Origin: Azophilus sp965220835
Lineage (GTDB): Bacteria > Pseudomonadota > Gammaproteobacteria > Pseudomonadales > Azotimanducaceae
Reading direction: 5' to 3'
Length of the DNA stretch: 64,000 bases
Assembly: GCA_965220835.1 (NCBI GenBank)
Contig: OZ244842.1
Location: 868,001 to 932,000 of the forward strand
Part shown: one piece after another, positions 8,021 to 16,576 of the stretch
How the letters are laid out: each line of letters starts with the position of its first letter
How positions within the stretch are numbered: position 1 is the first letter of the stretch
The notes under the pieces: generated by a model
The model's database searches: none
Seen by the model: the letters and a program-made list of their open reading frames with translations, nothing else
What the model was told of the DNA's origin: nothing
Translations under genes and position numbers: made by a program

Positions 8021-9006
8021 CCAAGCCCAAGCCCAACCCTTGCGTGATGGTCGCCCGGTGCCCTGAAGGGAATCCGGTGCCAGAGGACTTTGCCTTGCGC
8101 CCGGCCTCAAAGGGCCAATCCGGAGTGGCGGCGGAGGTGCTCTACCTGTCCATAGACCCTTATCTGCGCGGCCGTTTGAGCGGCCGGCACGTCACCGGGG
8201 CCATTGTCCCTGGCGAGCCGATGGAGAGCGAGCTGATCGTCCGCACCCGCGAGGACTCCGCGGCCGGCCCTGCCGGCACGCTGGCTCGGGCCTTTGGCCC
8301 CTGGCAAGCCTGGGTGCGACTGCCGGAGCCAACGCTGACGCCCATCCCGGATGGCCTGGATCCCCCATCACTGGCCTTGGGCGTGCTCGGCATGCCCGGC
8401 CTCACTGCGTACGCCGGCGTCGAGCGCATGCTGCAGCCGGCGCCTGGGCAAACCCTGGTGGTGTCGGCGGCTGCCGGCCCAGTGGGCGCGACCGTCGGCC
8501 AGTTGGGCAAAGCGGCGGGCGCCAAGGTCATCGGCATTGTAGGAAGCCCCGAAAAAGCGGAGTGGCTGCGCGAAGCGGCAGGCTTTGACGGTTGCATCGA
8601 CCGACACGCACCGCTCGGCCCGGCGCTCGACGCGCACTGCCCCGACGGCATTGACATGTATTTCGACAACGTCGGCGGCGCGATCCTCCAAGCGGTGATG
8701 GAGCGCTTGGCGCTTAACGCACGGGTGGCGCTTTGCGGGCTGATGGAGCAGTACAACCAAGCGGAGGTGCCGCCAGGCCCCAACCCCGGCTTGGTCATCC
8801 GGGCCCGGGCGACACTGCGGGGCTTGGTGGTCTATGACCACGAGGATCTGCGCCCGCGCATGGAGGAGGCCTTGGCGGGCCGCATTCGAGACGGCAGCCT
8901 AGCCTATCGGGAAGCGGTCTTCGAAGGCTTGGCTTCGGCCCCGACCGCGTTCTGCCAACTCATGGCCGGCCAGACCTTCGGCAAGACGGTGGTGCGCCTA
9001 GGCTGA
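8017..9006 (+). CDS. NADP-dependent oxidoreductase, MDR superfamily (curcumin reductase-like)
   Basis: 329 aa zinc-free medium-chain reductase. The N-terminus has LSIDPYLRGRL, a hallmark of the leukotriene B4 dehydrogenase/curcumin reductase branch. The nucleotide-binding Rossmann motif is VVSAAAGPVGATVGQLGKAA, followed by GAKVIGIVGSPEKAEWL, and the C-terminus has GIDMYFDNVGG and GQTFGKTVVRLG. Such enzymes reduce alpha,beta-unsaturated carbonyls with NADPH. It is the last gene of the rightward operon from operator A, starting inside the stop of the VOC gene. The 136 bp that follow, up to the convergent aldehyde dehydrogenase, hold nothing I can identify. Confidence 0.9.
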   Translation: MTKPKPNPCVMVARCPEGNPVPEDFALRPASKGQSGVAAEVLYLSIDPYLRGRLSGRHVTGAIVPGEPMESELIVRTREDSAAGPAGTLARAFGPWQAWVRLPEPTLTPIPDGLDPPSLALGVLGMPGLTAYAGVERMLQPAPGQTLVVSAAAGPVGATVGQLGKAAGAKVIGIVGSPEKAEWLREAAGFDGCIDRHAPLGPALDAHCPDGIDMYFDNVGGAILQAVMERLALNARVALCGLMEQYNQAEVPPGPNPGLVIRARATLRGLVVYDHEDLRPRMEEALAGRIRDGSLAYREAVFEGLASAPTAFCQLMAGQTFGKTVVRLG

Positions 9007-9142
9007 TCGAGTGGGCCGCAACAACGGGCGCGGTGCGGCGTCTTTTCTGCAGTTGAAGGCCGTGAAAGTGGCTTGCGTGGTTCCGAACTTTAGCCATGCC
9101 AACTGCGCTGTGCCGGTTCAGGAAAACACGGGGCTTTTCGGC

Positions 9143-10582
9143 TCAGGCTTGCGGAGCGGCTTGTGTCTCCACTTCCCTGAAGGCATCGAGCGGGGCGGCG
9201 GGAGCGGTTTGCACCAACAGCGCTTGGCGGCGCAGAAAGCGCAGCAGGCCGCTGGGCCCCATGCGCGACCGGCCCACGCCTGACACGCCGAAGGAGTCTT
9301 TCTCCACGTCGCTGACTTGGGAGGTCAGGCCGGCATCGTTGATGCTGACCGCGCCGGCGCGCAGGCGGGCGGCAACGGACAAAGCGTGGGCTTGCTCGCC
9401 CAGCACCGCAGCGGATAGCCCGAACTCGGAGTCGTTGGCGAGTTCAACCGCCTCATCGTCGTTGGCGAAGGGCATCACCGGCAGAACCGGCCCGAAGGTC
9501 TCTTCCCGGTAGAGCCGCATGGCGTGGTTGACGCCGGTCAGCACGATGGGCGCGCACCAGTTGCCGCCATCGCGCCGCACCAAGCCGCCGCAGTGCTGGA
9601 TGGCGCCCTGGGCCACGGCATCTTCGACCTGGGCCTCCACCCGCTGGGCTTGGCGCGGGTCGATGAACGGCCCGAGGTGCCCCCGGTCCACTCGCTCCGT
9701 GTTCAGCGTCACCGCCTTGGCCGCAACGGTCAGTTTGGCGACGAATGCATCGTAAAGCGAGCGATGCACGTACACGCGCTCGATGGACTGGCAGGCTTGG
9801 CCAGTGGCAATCACCGATCCGCGCAGGGCGATGTCCGTCGCCTGATCCACATCCGCGTCGGCCAGCACGATGAGCGGATCCTTGCCGCCGAGTTCCAAAA
9901 ATGCGGGAATCAGCCGCTCCCCGGCGCGCGCACCGACCTTGCGCCCGGTGGCTACGCTGCCGGTGAAGCACACCGCGTCCACGGCGTCCAAGGCGGCAGC
10001 GCCGGTGTCCGGCCCGCCGAGCAGGCACTCGAAGACCTTGGCCAAGGCGGGCACCGATTGCACGGAAGCCATTAGGGGCGCCACGAAGCGGGGCGTGTGC
10101 TCGCTGGGCTTGGCCAATACGGCGCAGCCCGCTGCCAAAGCAGGCACGGCGTCGATCAGCATGAGCAGCAGCGGAAAGTTCCACGGCGAGATCACCCCCA
10201 CCAAACCGAGCGGATCCTGGCGATGCTCGTAGCGAACGCTGGGCGCGGATGCTGACCTGCCGTGGGAGCGTTCCGACAACAGGTCCGGGGACAGGCGTTG
10301 CCAATGTTGAATGCGGCTTAGGGCCCCGTTTAGCTCCGCTTGGGAGAGCAGGGCTCGGCCGGTGTCTTCCGTGAGCGCGGTGACCAGCTCTGGACCCTTG
10401 GCGCGCAGAGCCTCACACCAAGCCTCAAGGGCGGAAAGCCGCTCATCGGCCGGCAGCGCCGCCCATTCCGGCTGGGCCGCCCGCAGCCGGTCGGCCACCC
10501 TCAGCACATCCGTTGTGCTGGCAGCCGGGAAGCGATGGCCGGCACCGCCGCGGGGGTTCGCTGCAACAAGAAAATTAGCCAT
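9143..10582 (-). CDS. NAD(P)-dependent aldehyde dehydrogenase
   Basis: 479 aa, full-length ALDH superfamily member. The catalytic Glu is in FLELGGKDPLIVLADADVD and the catalytic Cys in GQACQSIERVYVH; GVISPWNFPLLLMLIDAVPAL and the coenzyme motif FTGSVATGRKVG are present, as is EETFGPVLPVMPF near the end. It oxidises an aldehyde to the acid. The ATG at 10582 lies within operator B, and a perfect TATAAT on the minus strand (10594-10599) ends only 11 bases before it, so the mRNA may be nearly leaderless. The gene is transcribed leftward, divergent from the LeuC-like gene. Confidence 0.94.
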   Translation of the reverse strand: MANFLVAANPRGGAGHRFPAASTTDVLRVADRLRAAQPEWAALPADERLSALEAWCEALRAKGPELVTALTEDTGRALLSQAELNGALSRIQHWQRLSPDLLSERSHGRSASAPSVRYEHRQDPLGLVGVISPWNFPLLLMLIDAVPALAAGCAVLAKPSEHTPRFVAPLMASVQSVPALAKVFECLLGGPDTGAAALDAVDAVCFTGSVATGRKVGARAGERLIPAFLELGGKDPLIVLADADVDQATDIALRGSVIATGQACQSIERVYVHRSLYDAFVAKLTVAAKAVTLNTERVDRGHLGPFIDPRQAQRVEAQVEDAVAQGAIQHCGGLVRRDGGNWCAPIVLTGVNHAMRLYREETFGPVLPVMPFANDDEAVELANDSEFGLSAAVLGEQAHALSVAARLRAGAVSINDAGLTSQVSDVEKDSFGVSGVGRSRMGPSGLLRFLRRQALLVQTAPAAPLDAFREVETQAAPQA

Positions 10583-10598
10583 AATGATAGGTCATTAT
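10581..10598. promoter_or_regulatory. Operator site B, overlapping the aldehyde dehydrogenase start codon
   Basis: ATAATGA (10581-10587) and TCATTAT (10592-10598) form a perfect 7-bp inverted repeat around TAGG; the internal 16-mer TAATGATAGGTCATTA matches the family seen at sites A, C, D and E. On the minus strand a TATAAT box covers 10594-10599. The whole gap between the divergent starts is only 33 bp, so one bound protein would block both genes. Confidence 0.75.
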
Positions 10599-10615
10599 AT
10601 CTATTGCACACGCCT

Positions 10616-11983
10616 GTGTCCGGGACCCTCTTCGACAAACTGTGGGACAGCCACTGCATTGAAACGGACGGCGACGGCGCCAGCCTGCTGTATGTTGATC
10701 GCGTGGTCATGCACGAGCGCACCGGTGCCGTGGCGCTGGACGCCCTCGTCCGCCGTCGCCGTGCCGTGCGCCGGCCTGAGCATGCCTTCTGCGTGGTGGA
10801 TCATGTGGTGGACACGCAGCCCGGGCGCGGCGACGACACCCGCGTGCCCGGCGGCAGGGATTTCATCGTGGCGCTGCGCCAAGGGGCTGCCTCCTTCGGC
10901 CTGCGCCTGTTCGACATCGATGACGAGGACCAAGGCATCTGCCACCTGGTGAGTGCCGAGCAGGGCATTGCGCTGCCGGGTTTGAGCTTGGTTTGCCCGG
11001 ACTCGCACACCCCCACTTTGGGCGCATTGGGCACCTTGGCCTTTGGCATCGGCACCAGCGAGCTTGAGCACGTGCTGGCCACCTCCACATTGCGCCTGAC
11101 TAAGCCGGCGACCCTGCGGGTCAAGATCGGGGGACGCTTGCTCGGGCACGCCACGGCCAAAGACTTGGCCCTGACCCTAATCAGCACCCACGGCACGGGG
11201 GGTGGCCGTGGCGCGGTCGTGGAGTTTCAGGGCGACGGCATCGACGCCATGACGCTCGAGCAGCGCATGACCCTATGCAACATGGCGGCGGAGTTTGGCG
11301 CGGCCACCGCCGTGGTGGCGCCGGACGAAGGGGTGTTCAGGCGGGCTGAAGCGGCTCCCTTGGCGCCGAAGGAACTGCCGCTCTCGGATTGGCGCGCTTT
11401 GCGCAGCGATGCAAGCGCCCGCTTTGACCGCGAAATCGCCATCGACGCCGCCCAAGTGGCGCCTCAGGTCACTTGGGGCACTTCGCCGGAACAGTGCATG
11501 GGAATCGGTGAATCCATTCCGTCCCCCAAGGATGCGGCAGCGCGTCAAGCCCTTGGCTACATGGGGCTGGAGCCGGGAGGGCTTTTGGCGTCCAAACCCA
11601 TTGACGCGGCGTTCATCGGCTCCTGCACCAACGCCCGCATCAGCGACCTTCGTGCTGCCGCAAAAGTGCTCAAGGGACGTCGCGTGGCCGCCGGCGTGGC
11701 CGCGGTCTGCGTTCCGGGCTCGAAACGCGTGAAGCGTCAGGCCGAAGCCGAAGGCCTCGATCAGGTGTTCAAGGCCGCCGGGTTCGAGTGGCGGGAACCC
11801 GGTTGCTCGATGTGCTTCTTCGCCGGCGGTGAGACCTTTGGGGCGGGCAAGCGGGTGATCACCACCACCAACAGAAACTTCGAGGGGCGCCAAGGGCCCG
11901 GCGTTCGATCCCATTTGGCCAGCCCGGTGACCGTGGCCGCCTCCGCGGTCCATGGCTGCATCACGTCCCCGGACGCCGCTTAG
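10616..11983 (+). CDS. LeuC/aconitase-family hydro-lyase large subunit
   Basis: 455 aa from the GTG at 10616, giving the N-terminus SGTLFDKLWDSHCIE, which matches the opening of LeuC proteins. The [4Fe-4S]-binding cysteines are visible in FIGSCTNARISDLRAAAKVL and EPGCSMCFFAGGE, and PDSHTPTLGALGTLAFGIG is the substrate-loop motif. Biosynthetic LeuC acts with LeuD to isomerise isopropylmalate. Here the pair sits in a catabolic island without leuA or leuB, so a related hydration such as that of a substituted maleate is more likely. The small subunit follows after 12 bp. Confidence 0.88.
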   Translation: MSGTLFDKLWDSHCIETDGDGASLLYVDRVVMHERTGAVALDALVRRRRAVRRPEHAFCVVDHVVDTQPGRGDDTRVPGGRDFIVALRQGAASFGLRLFDIDDEDQGICHLVSAEQGIALPGLSLVCPDSHTPTLGALGTLAFGIGTSELEHVLATSTLRLTKPATLRVKIGGRLLGHATAKDLALTLISTHGTGGGRGAVVEFQGDGIDAMTLEQRMTLCNMAAEFGAATAVVAPDEGVFRRAEAAPLAPKELPLSDWRALRSDASARFDREIAIDAAQVAPQVTWGTSPEQCMGIGESIPSPKDAAARQALGYMGLEPGGLLASKPIDAAFIGSCTNARISDLRAAAKVLKGRRVAAGVAAVCVPGSKRVKRQAEAEGLDQVFKAAGFEWREPGCSMCFFAGGETFGAGKRVITTTNRNFEGRQGPGVRSHLASPVTVAASAVHGCITSPDAA

Positions 11984-11995
11984 GGCGCGTGTTCG

Positions 11996-12622
11996 GTGGA
12001 GCCACTGGAGATTCATCGGGGCGTGGTGGCACCGCTGCTGCGGGCCAACGTGGATACCGATGCGATCATGCCGTCCCGGGAGATGCGCCGGGTCTCCCGC
12101 TCCGGTTTGGCCGACGGCCTATTTGCCAATTGGCGCTACCTAGATCCCGAGCGGCGCACTCCAAATCCGGATTTCATCCTCAATCACCCGAACCGAACCG
12201 GTGCCAGCATATTGCTCGGCGGCCCCAACTTCGGCTGCGGCTCATCTAGGGAGTTTGCCGTCTGGGCACTGGCCGAGTTCGGCATTCGCGTCATCATTGC
12301 GCCGGATTTCAACCCCATCTTCCAAAAGAACTGCGTGGCCAACGGCCTATTGCCTGCCCCAGCGCCGCTGTCTGACGTCCAGAGCCTGGCAGCGTGGTCC
12401 GACCAAGACCCCCAGCGCCGCCAATTGACCGTCAACCTGCGCGATCGCGTGATCGAGGGCGCTGGCAGGCGCATTGCCTTCACCATTGCCCAAGGGCAGC
12501 GGCTGCGCCTATTGCACGGTTTGGACGACATCGCGCTAACCGATCAGTGCACGGCGGCGATTGAGGCGTTCGAGCGGCAACGCTTCGCGGAGCAGCCCTG
12601 GGTGCGCCTGAAGTCTCCCTAA
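11996..12622 (+). CDS. LeuD/aconitase-family hydro-lyase small subunit
   Basis: 208 aa, the usual size of LeuD. It starts at a GTG at 11996 and has the swivelling-domain signatures RANVDTDAIMPSREMRRV, LGGPNFGCGSSREFAVWAL and IIAPDFNPIFQKNCVANGLLP. It forms the heterodimer or heterotetramer with the LeuC-like protein encoded 12 bp upstream and closes the active site over the iron-sulfur cluster. Its stop overlaps the stop of the convergent MFS gene by four bases. Substrate as for the large subunit: not determinable, but the setting argues against leucine biosynthesis. Confidence 0.9.
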   Translation: MEPLEIHRGVVAPLLRANVDTDAIMPSREMRRVSRSGLADGLFANWRYLDPERRTPNPDFILNHPNRTGASILLGGPNFGCGSSREFAVWALAEFGIRVIIAPDFNPIFQKNCVANGLLPAPAPLSDVQSLAAWSDQDPQRRQLTVNLRDRVIEGAGRRIAFTIAQGQRLRLLHGLDDIALTDQCTAAIEAFERQRFAEQPWVRLKSP

Positions 12623-13968
12623 CCCGACTCGCCAATGTCCTCCGCCAACGCGCGGCGGTAGAGTCGCAGGGTGATCGGCGTCAAGGCCAGCACGGGCGCG
12701 CCGAAGATCAGCGGCAGCAGTGCCACGCTGTAGCGGATCCCGTCCGTGCCGAAAACCTGGTCATTCAGGGCACCCACCAAGGTGGGTCCAAACATGAGGC
12801 CGGCCAGACTGATGGCCATGTAGTAGAAGGCGACCACTTGGGCGCGGATCCGGCCGGGCGTTATCGGCAGTAGCGCGGTCACGGAGGTCGCGGTGGTGAA
12901 CGCCATCCCGGCGTTGCCCAAGGTCAGCAGCCCGAACGCTACCCAAGCGTTGTCCAGCAGTGGCCCGATGATGCAGCTCGGCACCGCCACTGCCAAGCCG
13001 GCCAGCGCGATGCGCATGGGCGCGTCCCGGTGGCCGCGGCTGGTGAAGCGGTCGGACAGCGCACCGGCCAGGTTGACCGCCAGCGGGCCGACCAGCAGCA
13101 GCGCGATGCCGTTGGCGTAGGCGTACTGCTCCACTGGCCACCCGTAGGTGCGGTCGAAGGTCGCTGCCAGCCAGCCGTGGCTGTAGGCAATGGTGGTCAT
13201 CACGCAGAACACCGACAGGAAGCAAGCGAAGACCGCGCCATGGCGCCAGATATGGGCAAACATGTGCCCAAGGTGGCCACTGGCGCTGGTGCCGATGCGT
13301 CGCGGCTCGCGCACCAGCAGGAACAGTGCTCCGAGCACCACGCCGGGCAGCCCGACGATCAGAAATGCGGACTGCCAGCCGGACAGCGGACCGAGCAAGG
13401 GCCACTCCATCTGGTCTCCTGTGCCCACCCACGCCAACACGACCGCGCCGAGCAGCGAAGCCAAGCCGCTGCCCAGCGAGATGCCGCTGGAGTACAAGGC
13501 AATGGGCTTGCCGCGCCGTTCCTCGGGATATGAATCGGAAATCAATGACATGGCGCAAGGACTTAAGGTTGCTTCTCCAACGCCAACCGACATTCTGGCG
13601 ATGAACAACTGGCCGAAATTGCGCGCCAGCCCGGACAGGGCGGTGGCGGCGGACCACAGGGTGATGCCAGCGGCCACAATCCAAGTGCGGCGGCCGCGGT
13701 CCGCGAGGTAGCCGAGAGGCAGGCCCATGGTGGCGTAGAAGATGGCAAAGGCGGGGCCGAGAAGCAGGCCCATCTCGGTGTCCGTCAGCCCGAGGTCGGC
13801 CTTGATGGGGTCGATCAGCAAGCCCAGGATGCTGCGGTCGACAAAGGACACCACGTAGGCGATGGTGAGCAGGCTCACCATGTACCAAGCCCGCCCAGGG
13901 CTCGGATAAGCGGCTTGCGGTGCTGGATCGGCGGGCCCGGCAGTCCCGCTCTGTGCTGCCGCGCTCAT
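12619..13968 (-). CDS. MFS transporter (spinster-like)
   Basis: 449 aa with about twelve hydrophobic segments. The first loop motif GYLADRGRRTWIVAAGI is the typical MFS loop 2-3 signature (G-x3-D-R-x-R-R). The N-terminal helix YMVSLLTIAYVVSFVDRSILG resembles the spinster/hexuronate branch often found in catabolic clusters. It begins within the stop of the VOC gene (ATGA overlap) and is the last gene of the five-gene leftward unit from operator C. It most likely imports the substrate or an intermediate, or exports a by-product; direction and ligand are unknown. Confidence 0.92.
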   Translation of the reverse strand: MSAAAQSGTAGPADPAPQAAYPSPGRAWYMVSLLTIAYVVSFVDRSILGLLIDPIKADLGLTDTEMGLLLGPAFAIFYATMGLPLGYLADRGRRTWIVAAGITLWSAATALSGLARNFGQLFIARMSVGVGEATLSPCAMSLISDSYPEERRGKPIALYSSGISLGSGLASLLGAVVLAWVGTGDQMEWPLLGPLSGWQSAFLIVGLPGVVLGALFLLVREPRRIGTSASGHLGHMFAHIWRHGAVFACFLSVFCVMTTIAYSHGWLAATFDRTYGWPVEQYAYANGIALLLVGPLAVNLAGALSDRFTSRGHRDAPMRIALAGLAVAVPSCIIGPLLDNAWVAFGLLTLGNAGMAFTTATSVTALLPITPGRIRAQVVAFYYMAISLAGLMFGPTLVGALNDQVFGTDGIRYSVALLPLIFGAPVLALTPITLRLYRRALAEDIGESG

Positions 13969-14405
13969 TGGGCAACCGCTTGGTCGATGTGGTAGATGAC
14001 GGTCAGGTTGCCGTCCCCGTCAAGCAGGCCCACTTCCCGCCCCACCCGGCCATCGTGGGTCAGCAGGCGCTCCTCGGGGAACACTTCAAAGCCGCCTGCC
14101 TGTGCACGGCCGACCACCGCATCCACATCCTCCACCTCAATGACGATGGCGCTTCGCCGAGGGGGTGGCTGGCTGGCCAGACCTGGCACCTCCGTGAGCG
14201 CCATCACCCGCTCCTGGCTTGGCGTGCTCAGGGTGGCGAAGCCGACCGCTAGGTCGTTGTCCAACCCGAACACTTGGTGGGAGTAGCCCGACTTTCCGGG
14301 CTCCTTCACGAAGGCCAAGCTGAAGCCGAGCACGTCCTGGTAGAAGGGCAGCGCCCGCTCGATGCTCGAGACAAGGAAGTTGGCGCGCTGAAATCGCAGT
14401 GTCAT
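13965..14405 (-). CDS. VOC family protein
   Basis: 146 aa, one VOC module pair. MTLRFQRANFLVSSIERALPFYQDVLGF is a standard N-terminal VOC strand-helix, and RSAIVIEVEDVDAVVGRAQ with VGLLDGDGNLTVIYHI is the C-terminal half. The ATG at 14405 overlaps the stop of the adjacent VOC gene, and its own stop overlaps the MFS start. Two adjacent, dissimilar VOC proteins suggest a heterodimer or two successive reactions. Reaction unknown. Confidence 0.88.
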   Translation of the reverse strand: MTLRFQRANFLVSSIERALPFYQDVLGFSLAFVKEPGKSGYSHQVFGLDNDLAVGFATLSTPSQERVMALTEVPGLASQPPPRRSAIVIEVEDVDAVVGRAQAGGFEVFPEERLLTHDGRVGREVGLLDGDGNLTVIYHIDQAVAQ

Positions 14406-14908
14406 GGGGAACCCTCCGGCTCTTCGATTGAGGTGACTTGGTTGCATTCGTAGAAGTGGCCGTCCGGGTCGAACACCGACGTGCCAATGAAGTGGCGCAG
14501 CTCCCCCCGAGCGCCCCGGGTGGACCAGACTCGCGGCGCGCAGTGCACGCGGGTGCCCAGGGCCGCCGCCCGTGCCGCCACCTGCTCCGCGTCGTCGCAT
14601 TCCACCACGAACACCGGTGCGCCGTAGGCGACCTCGGTGGGAACCGGTGGCGCCGGCCAGGGCGGATCAAGCCATTGCAGCAGGCCGATCATGCCAATCC
14701 TGTCATGCTCGCCGCGCATGATCACCAGATGGGTGCGGTCCCCCTTAGCCCCGGCCGCTAACCCCTCGCCGCTGAGCACAAACTCAGTGTCCATCCAAAC
14801 CTGCATGCCAAGCACCTGTTCGTACCAGCGCCGGCTGGCTGCCATGTCGCGCACGATCAATGTGGTTCGCTTGATCAGCGCGGGCGCTTCCGGGGGCAAT
14901 TCGCTCAT
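14402..14908 (-). CDS. VOC family protein
   Basis: 168 aa. IKRTTLIVRDMAASRRWYEQVLGM is the VOC N-terminal motif and GTSVFDPDGHFYECNQV the C-terminal one; the Glu in FYECNQV is in the usual metal-ligand position. It overlaps the DUF1330 gene upstream and the second VOC gene downstream by four bases each, so translation is coupled along the operon. Family members include glyoxalases, extradiol dioxygenases and epimerases; the specific activity cannot be assigned. Confidence 0.9.
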   Translation of the reverse strand: MSELPPEAPALIKRTTLIVRDMAASRRWYEQVLGMQVWMDTEFVLSGEGLAAGAKGDRTHLVIMRGEHDRIGMIGLLQWLDPPWPAPPVPTEVAYGAPVFVVECDDAEQVAARAAALGTRVHCAPRVWSTRGARGELRHFIGTSVFDPDGHFYECNQVTSIEEPEGSP

Positions 14909-15201
14909 GCCGGCGGCTCCTCGACGATCAGCACTTGGCAGTCGGCCACGCCGGCCCGCAAGCGCTTGGCCTGGGCGTACGCCGGCGATTGCCAGAAGGC
15001 CATGGCAGCGGCCTTGTCAGGCCAGCGGGACACCACCACCGAACCTCCGGGATGGTCGCCCTCCAGCACTTCGGCACCAGGTGCCCGCAGCAGATACTCG
15101 CCACCAAACTGCGCGGTCAACTCAGCGGCTTTGGGCGCATAGTCCTTCAGGAAGCGGGCCCGGTTTCGAATCTGGGCGGTGACTATGAGATAGGCGGCCA
15201 T
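14905..15201 (-). CDS. DUF1330 family protein
   Basis: 98 aa. MAAYLIVTAQIRNRARFLKDY, then EYLLRAPGAEVLEGDHPGG, SVVVSRWPDKAAAMAFWQSP and AYAQAKRLR match the DUF1330 ferredoxin-like (dimeric alpha-beta barrel) family. AAAGGAG lies eight bases before the ATG. Such small proteins often accompany catabolic operons and may act as isomerases, cyclases or stabilising dimers; the function is not established. It lies second in the leftward unit from operator C, after the CoA-transferase. Confidence 0.88.
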   Translation of the reverse strand: MAAYLIVTAQIRNRARFLKDYAPKAAELTAQFGGEYLLRAPGAEVLEGDHPGGSVVVSRWPDKAAAMAFWQSPAYAQAKRLRAGVADCQVLIVEEPPA

Positions 15202-15216
15202 CGTTGTCTCCTTTAT

Positions 15217-15244
15217 TGCAGCTTGCAGCTTGCAGCTTGCGGCT
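15217..15244. repeat. 7-bp tandem repeat (4 copies)
   Basis: TGCAGCT is repeated three times, followed by TGCGGCT, in the short gap between the CoA-transferase stop and the RBS of the DUF1330 gene. Confidence 0.9.
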
Positions 15245-15248
15245 TCGC

Positions 15249-16523
15249 TCAGGGGTTCTCGAAGAGGATGCCGTCGGCGATCAGCGCTTCGATTTCGGCG
15301 TCGCCGAGGCCGCTCGACCGGGCTGCCTGGCGGGAGTGCTCGCCGATGTGCGGCAGGTGACGGCGCAGGTCGAACCGGCGGCCGTCCATCTCCACGGGCA
15401 GCTTCGGCAAGCTTGCCCAAGCGCCTTGGCGGGCGCCGTCCGCCAGGCGAACGTCCACCAGCCCGCCAAGCGTTAGGTGGGGGTCTTCAAACAGGTCGGA
15501 TGGCTTGTTGATCTCCGCGAACGGCAGGCCGGCGCGCGCCAGCTTGGCCGCCGCCTGGTTGCGGCCGAGTTTGGCGAACAGTTCGCGCAAGGTCGGCATG
15601 AAGCGCTCCCGATGGGCAACGCGGCCGGCGTTGTCGGCGAGTTCGGCATCAGCCGCCAGGGCGTCAAGCTGGAAGTCGGCGCAGAAGTGCCGCCACTGGG
15701 TGTCGCTCACCACCGCCACGAACAGCTGCCCGTCGGCGCATTCGAACAGGTCGTAAACCCCCCAGGCGGCGCTGCGCACGGACATGGGCTGGGGCTCCTC
15801 GCCCAGCACCGACTGCTGGGCCATGTGCTGACCGACCAGAAACGCGGTGGTCTCGAACAGCGCGCTGGTGACGCGCTGGCCGCGGCCGGTGCGGTTGCGC
15901 TCCTGCAGGGCGGCGAGCACGGCAATGGCGCCGAACATGCCGCCAGTGATGTCCACGATGGATGAGCCGGCGCGCATCGGCTTGCCGGGCAGGCCGGTCA
16001 TGTAGGCCAGCCCGCCCATCATCTGGGTGACTTCATCAAGGGCGACGCGCTCGCCATAGGGGCCGGAAAGGAAGCCCTTGAGGCTGCAGTACACCAAGCG
16101 CGGATTGCGTTCGTTGAGCGCCTCGTACCCGAAGCCGAGCTTGTCCATCGCACCGGGGCGGAAGTTCTCCAGCAGCACGTCGGCTTCGGCCACCAAGTCC
16201 CGTACCAGCGCCTGCGCCTTGGGATGCTTGAGGTCGGCGCACAGGCTGCGCTTGTTGCGGTTGTACATGGCGAAGTAGCCGCCGCCCGAACCCTTGAGCC
16301 GGCGCGTGTTGTCGCCGCCGGGCGGTTCGACCTTAAGCACGTCGGCGCCGAGGTCCGCTAGGATGACCCCGGTTGCCGGCCCCATTACCATGTGCGAAAA
16401 CTCGACCACGCGCACGCCGTCGAGCGGGCGCGCCGAACGGGTGAGGCCGCTGGTCGGTTCGCTGGCCGCTGGCTCGGTGGCGGGGGGAACGGTCGCTGTC
16501 ACACCAAGGCTCGTATGCTGCAA
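15249..16523 (-). CDS. CaiB/BaiF family (class III) CoA-transferase
   Basis: 424 aa from a TTG start at 16523; the N-terminal 35 residues are low-complexity and the core begins at LDGVRVVEFSHMVMGP. Signatures are GADVLKVEPPGGD, the block NRNKRSLCADLKHPKAQ, LLENFRPGAMDKLGFGY and NPRLVYCSLKGFLSGPYG. The catalytic Asp is in SIVDITGGMFGA. It transfers CoA to a carboxylic acid. It heads the leftward unit from operator C and faces an HMG-CoA-lyase-like gene, whose likely substrate is a CoA ester made by such an enzyme. It is clearly distinct from the paralogue at 1.8-2.9 kb. A GTG about 20 bases downstream is an alternative start. Confidence 0.92.
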   Translation of the reverse strand: MQHTSLGVTATVPPATEPAASEPTSGLTRSARPLDGVRVVEFSHMVMGPATGVILADLGADVLKVEPPGGDNTRRLKGSGGGYFAMYNRNKRSLCADLKHPKAQALVRDLVAEADVLLENFRPGAMDKLGFGYEALNERNPRLVYCSLKGFLSGPYGERVALDEVTQMMGGLAYMTGLPGKPMRAGSSIVDITGGMFGAIAVLAALQERNRTGRGQRVTSALFETTAFLVGQHMAQQSVLGEEPQPMSVRSAAWGVYDLFECADGQLFVAVVSDTQWRHFCADFQLDALAADAELADNAGRVAHRERFMPTLRELFAKLGRNQAAAKLARAGLPFAEINKPSDLFEDPHLTLGGLVDVRLADGARQGAWASLPKLPVEMDGRRFDLRRHLPHIGEHSRQAARSSGLGDAEIEALIADGILFENP

Positions 16524-16531
16524 AGTTGTCT

Positions 16532-16547
16532 CTATGATATATCATTA
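16532..16547. promoter_or_regulatory. Operator site C
   Basis: On the minus strand the 16-mer TAATGATATATCATAG matches the family motif; its core ATGATATATCAT (16534-16545) is a perfect 12-bp palindrome. It lies nine bases upstream of the CoA-transferase TTG and 30 bases upstream of the HMG-CoA-lyase-like ATG, in the divergent promoter region. Confidence 0.75.
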
Positions 16548-16576
16548 AGTCATTTGATGGACGAAGACTCAATACC

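Noticed and set aside
9011..9283. 90-codon plus-strand frame between the MDR and aldehyde dehydrogenase genes
   Set aside because: It overlaps the aldehyde dehydrogenase 3' end antisense and has no RBS or conserved features.
10616..12622. Leucine biosynthesis leuCD
   Set aside because: No leuA, leuB or other amino-acid genes are present and the pair is embedded in the operator-controlled catabolic regulon; kept only as LeuC/LeuD family.
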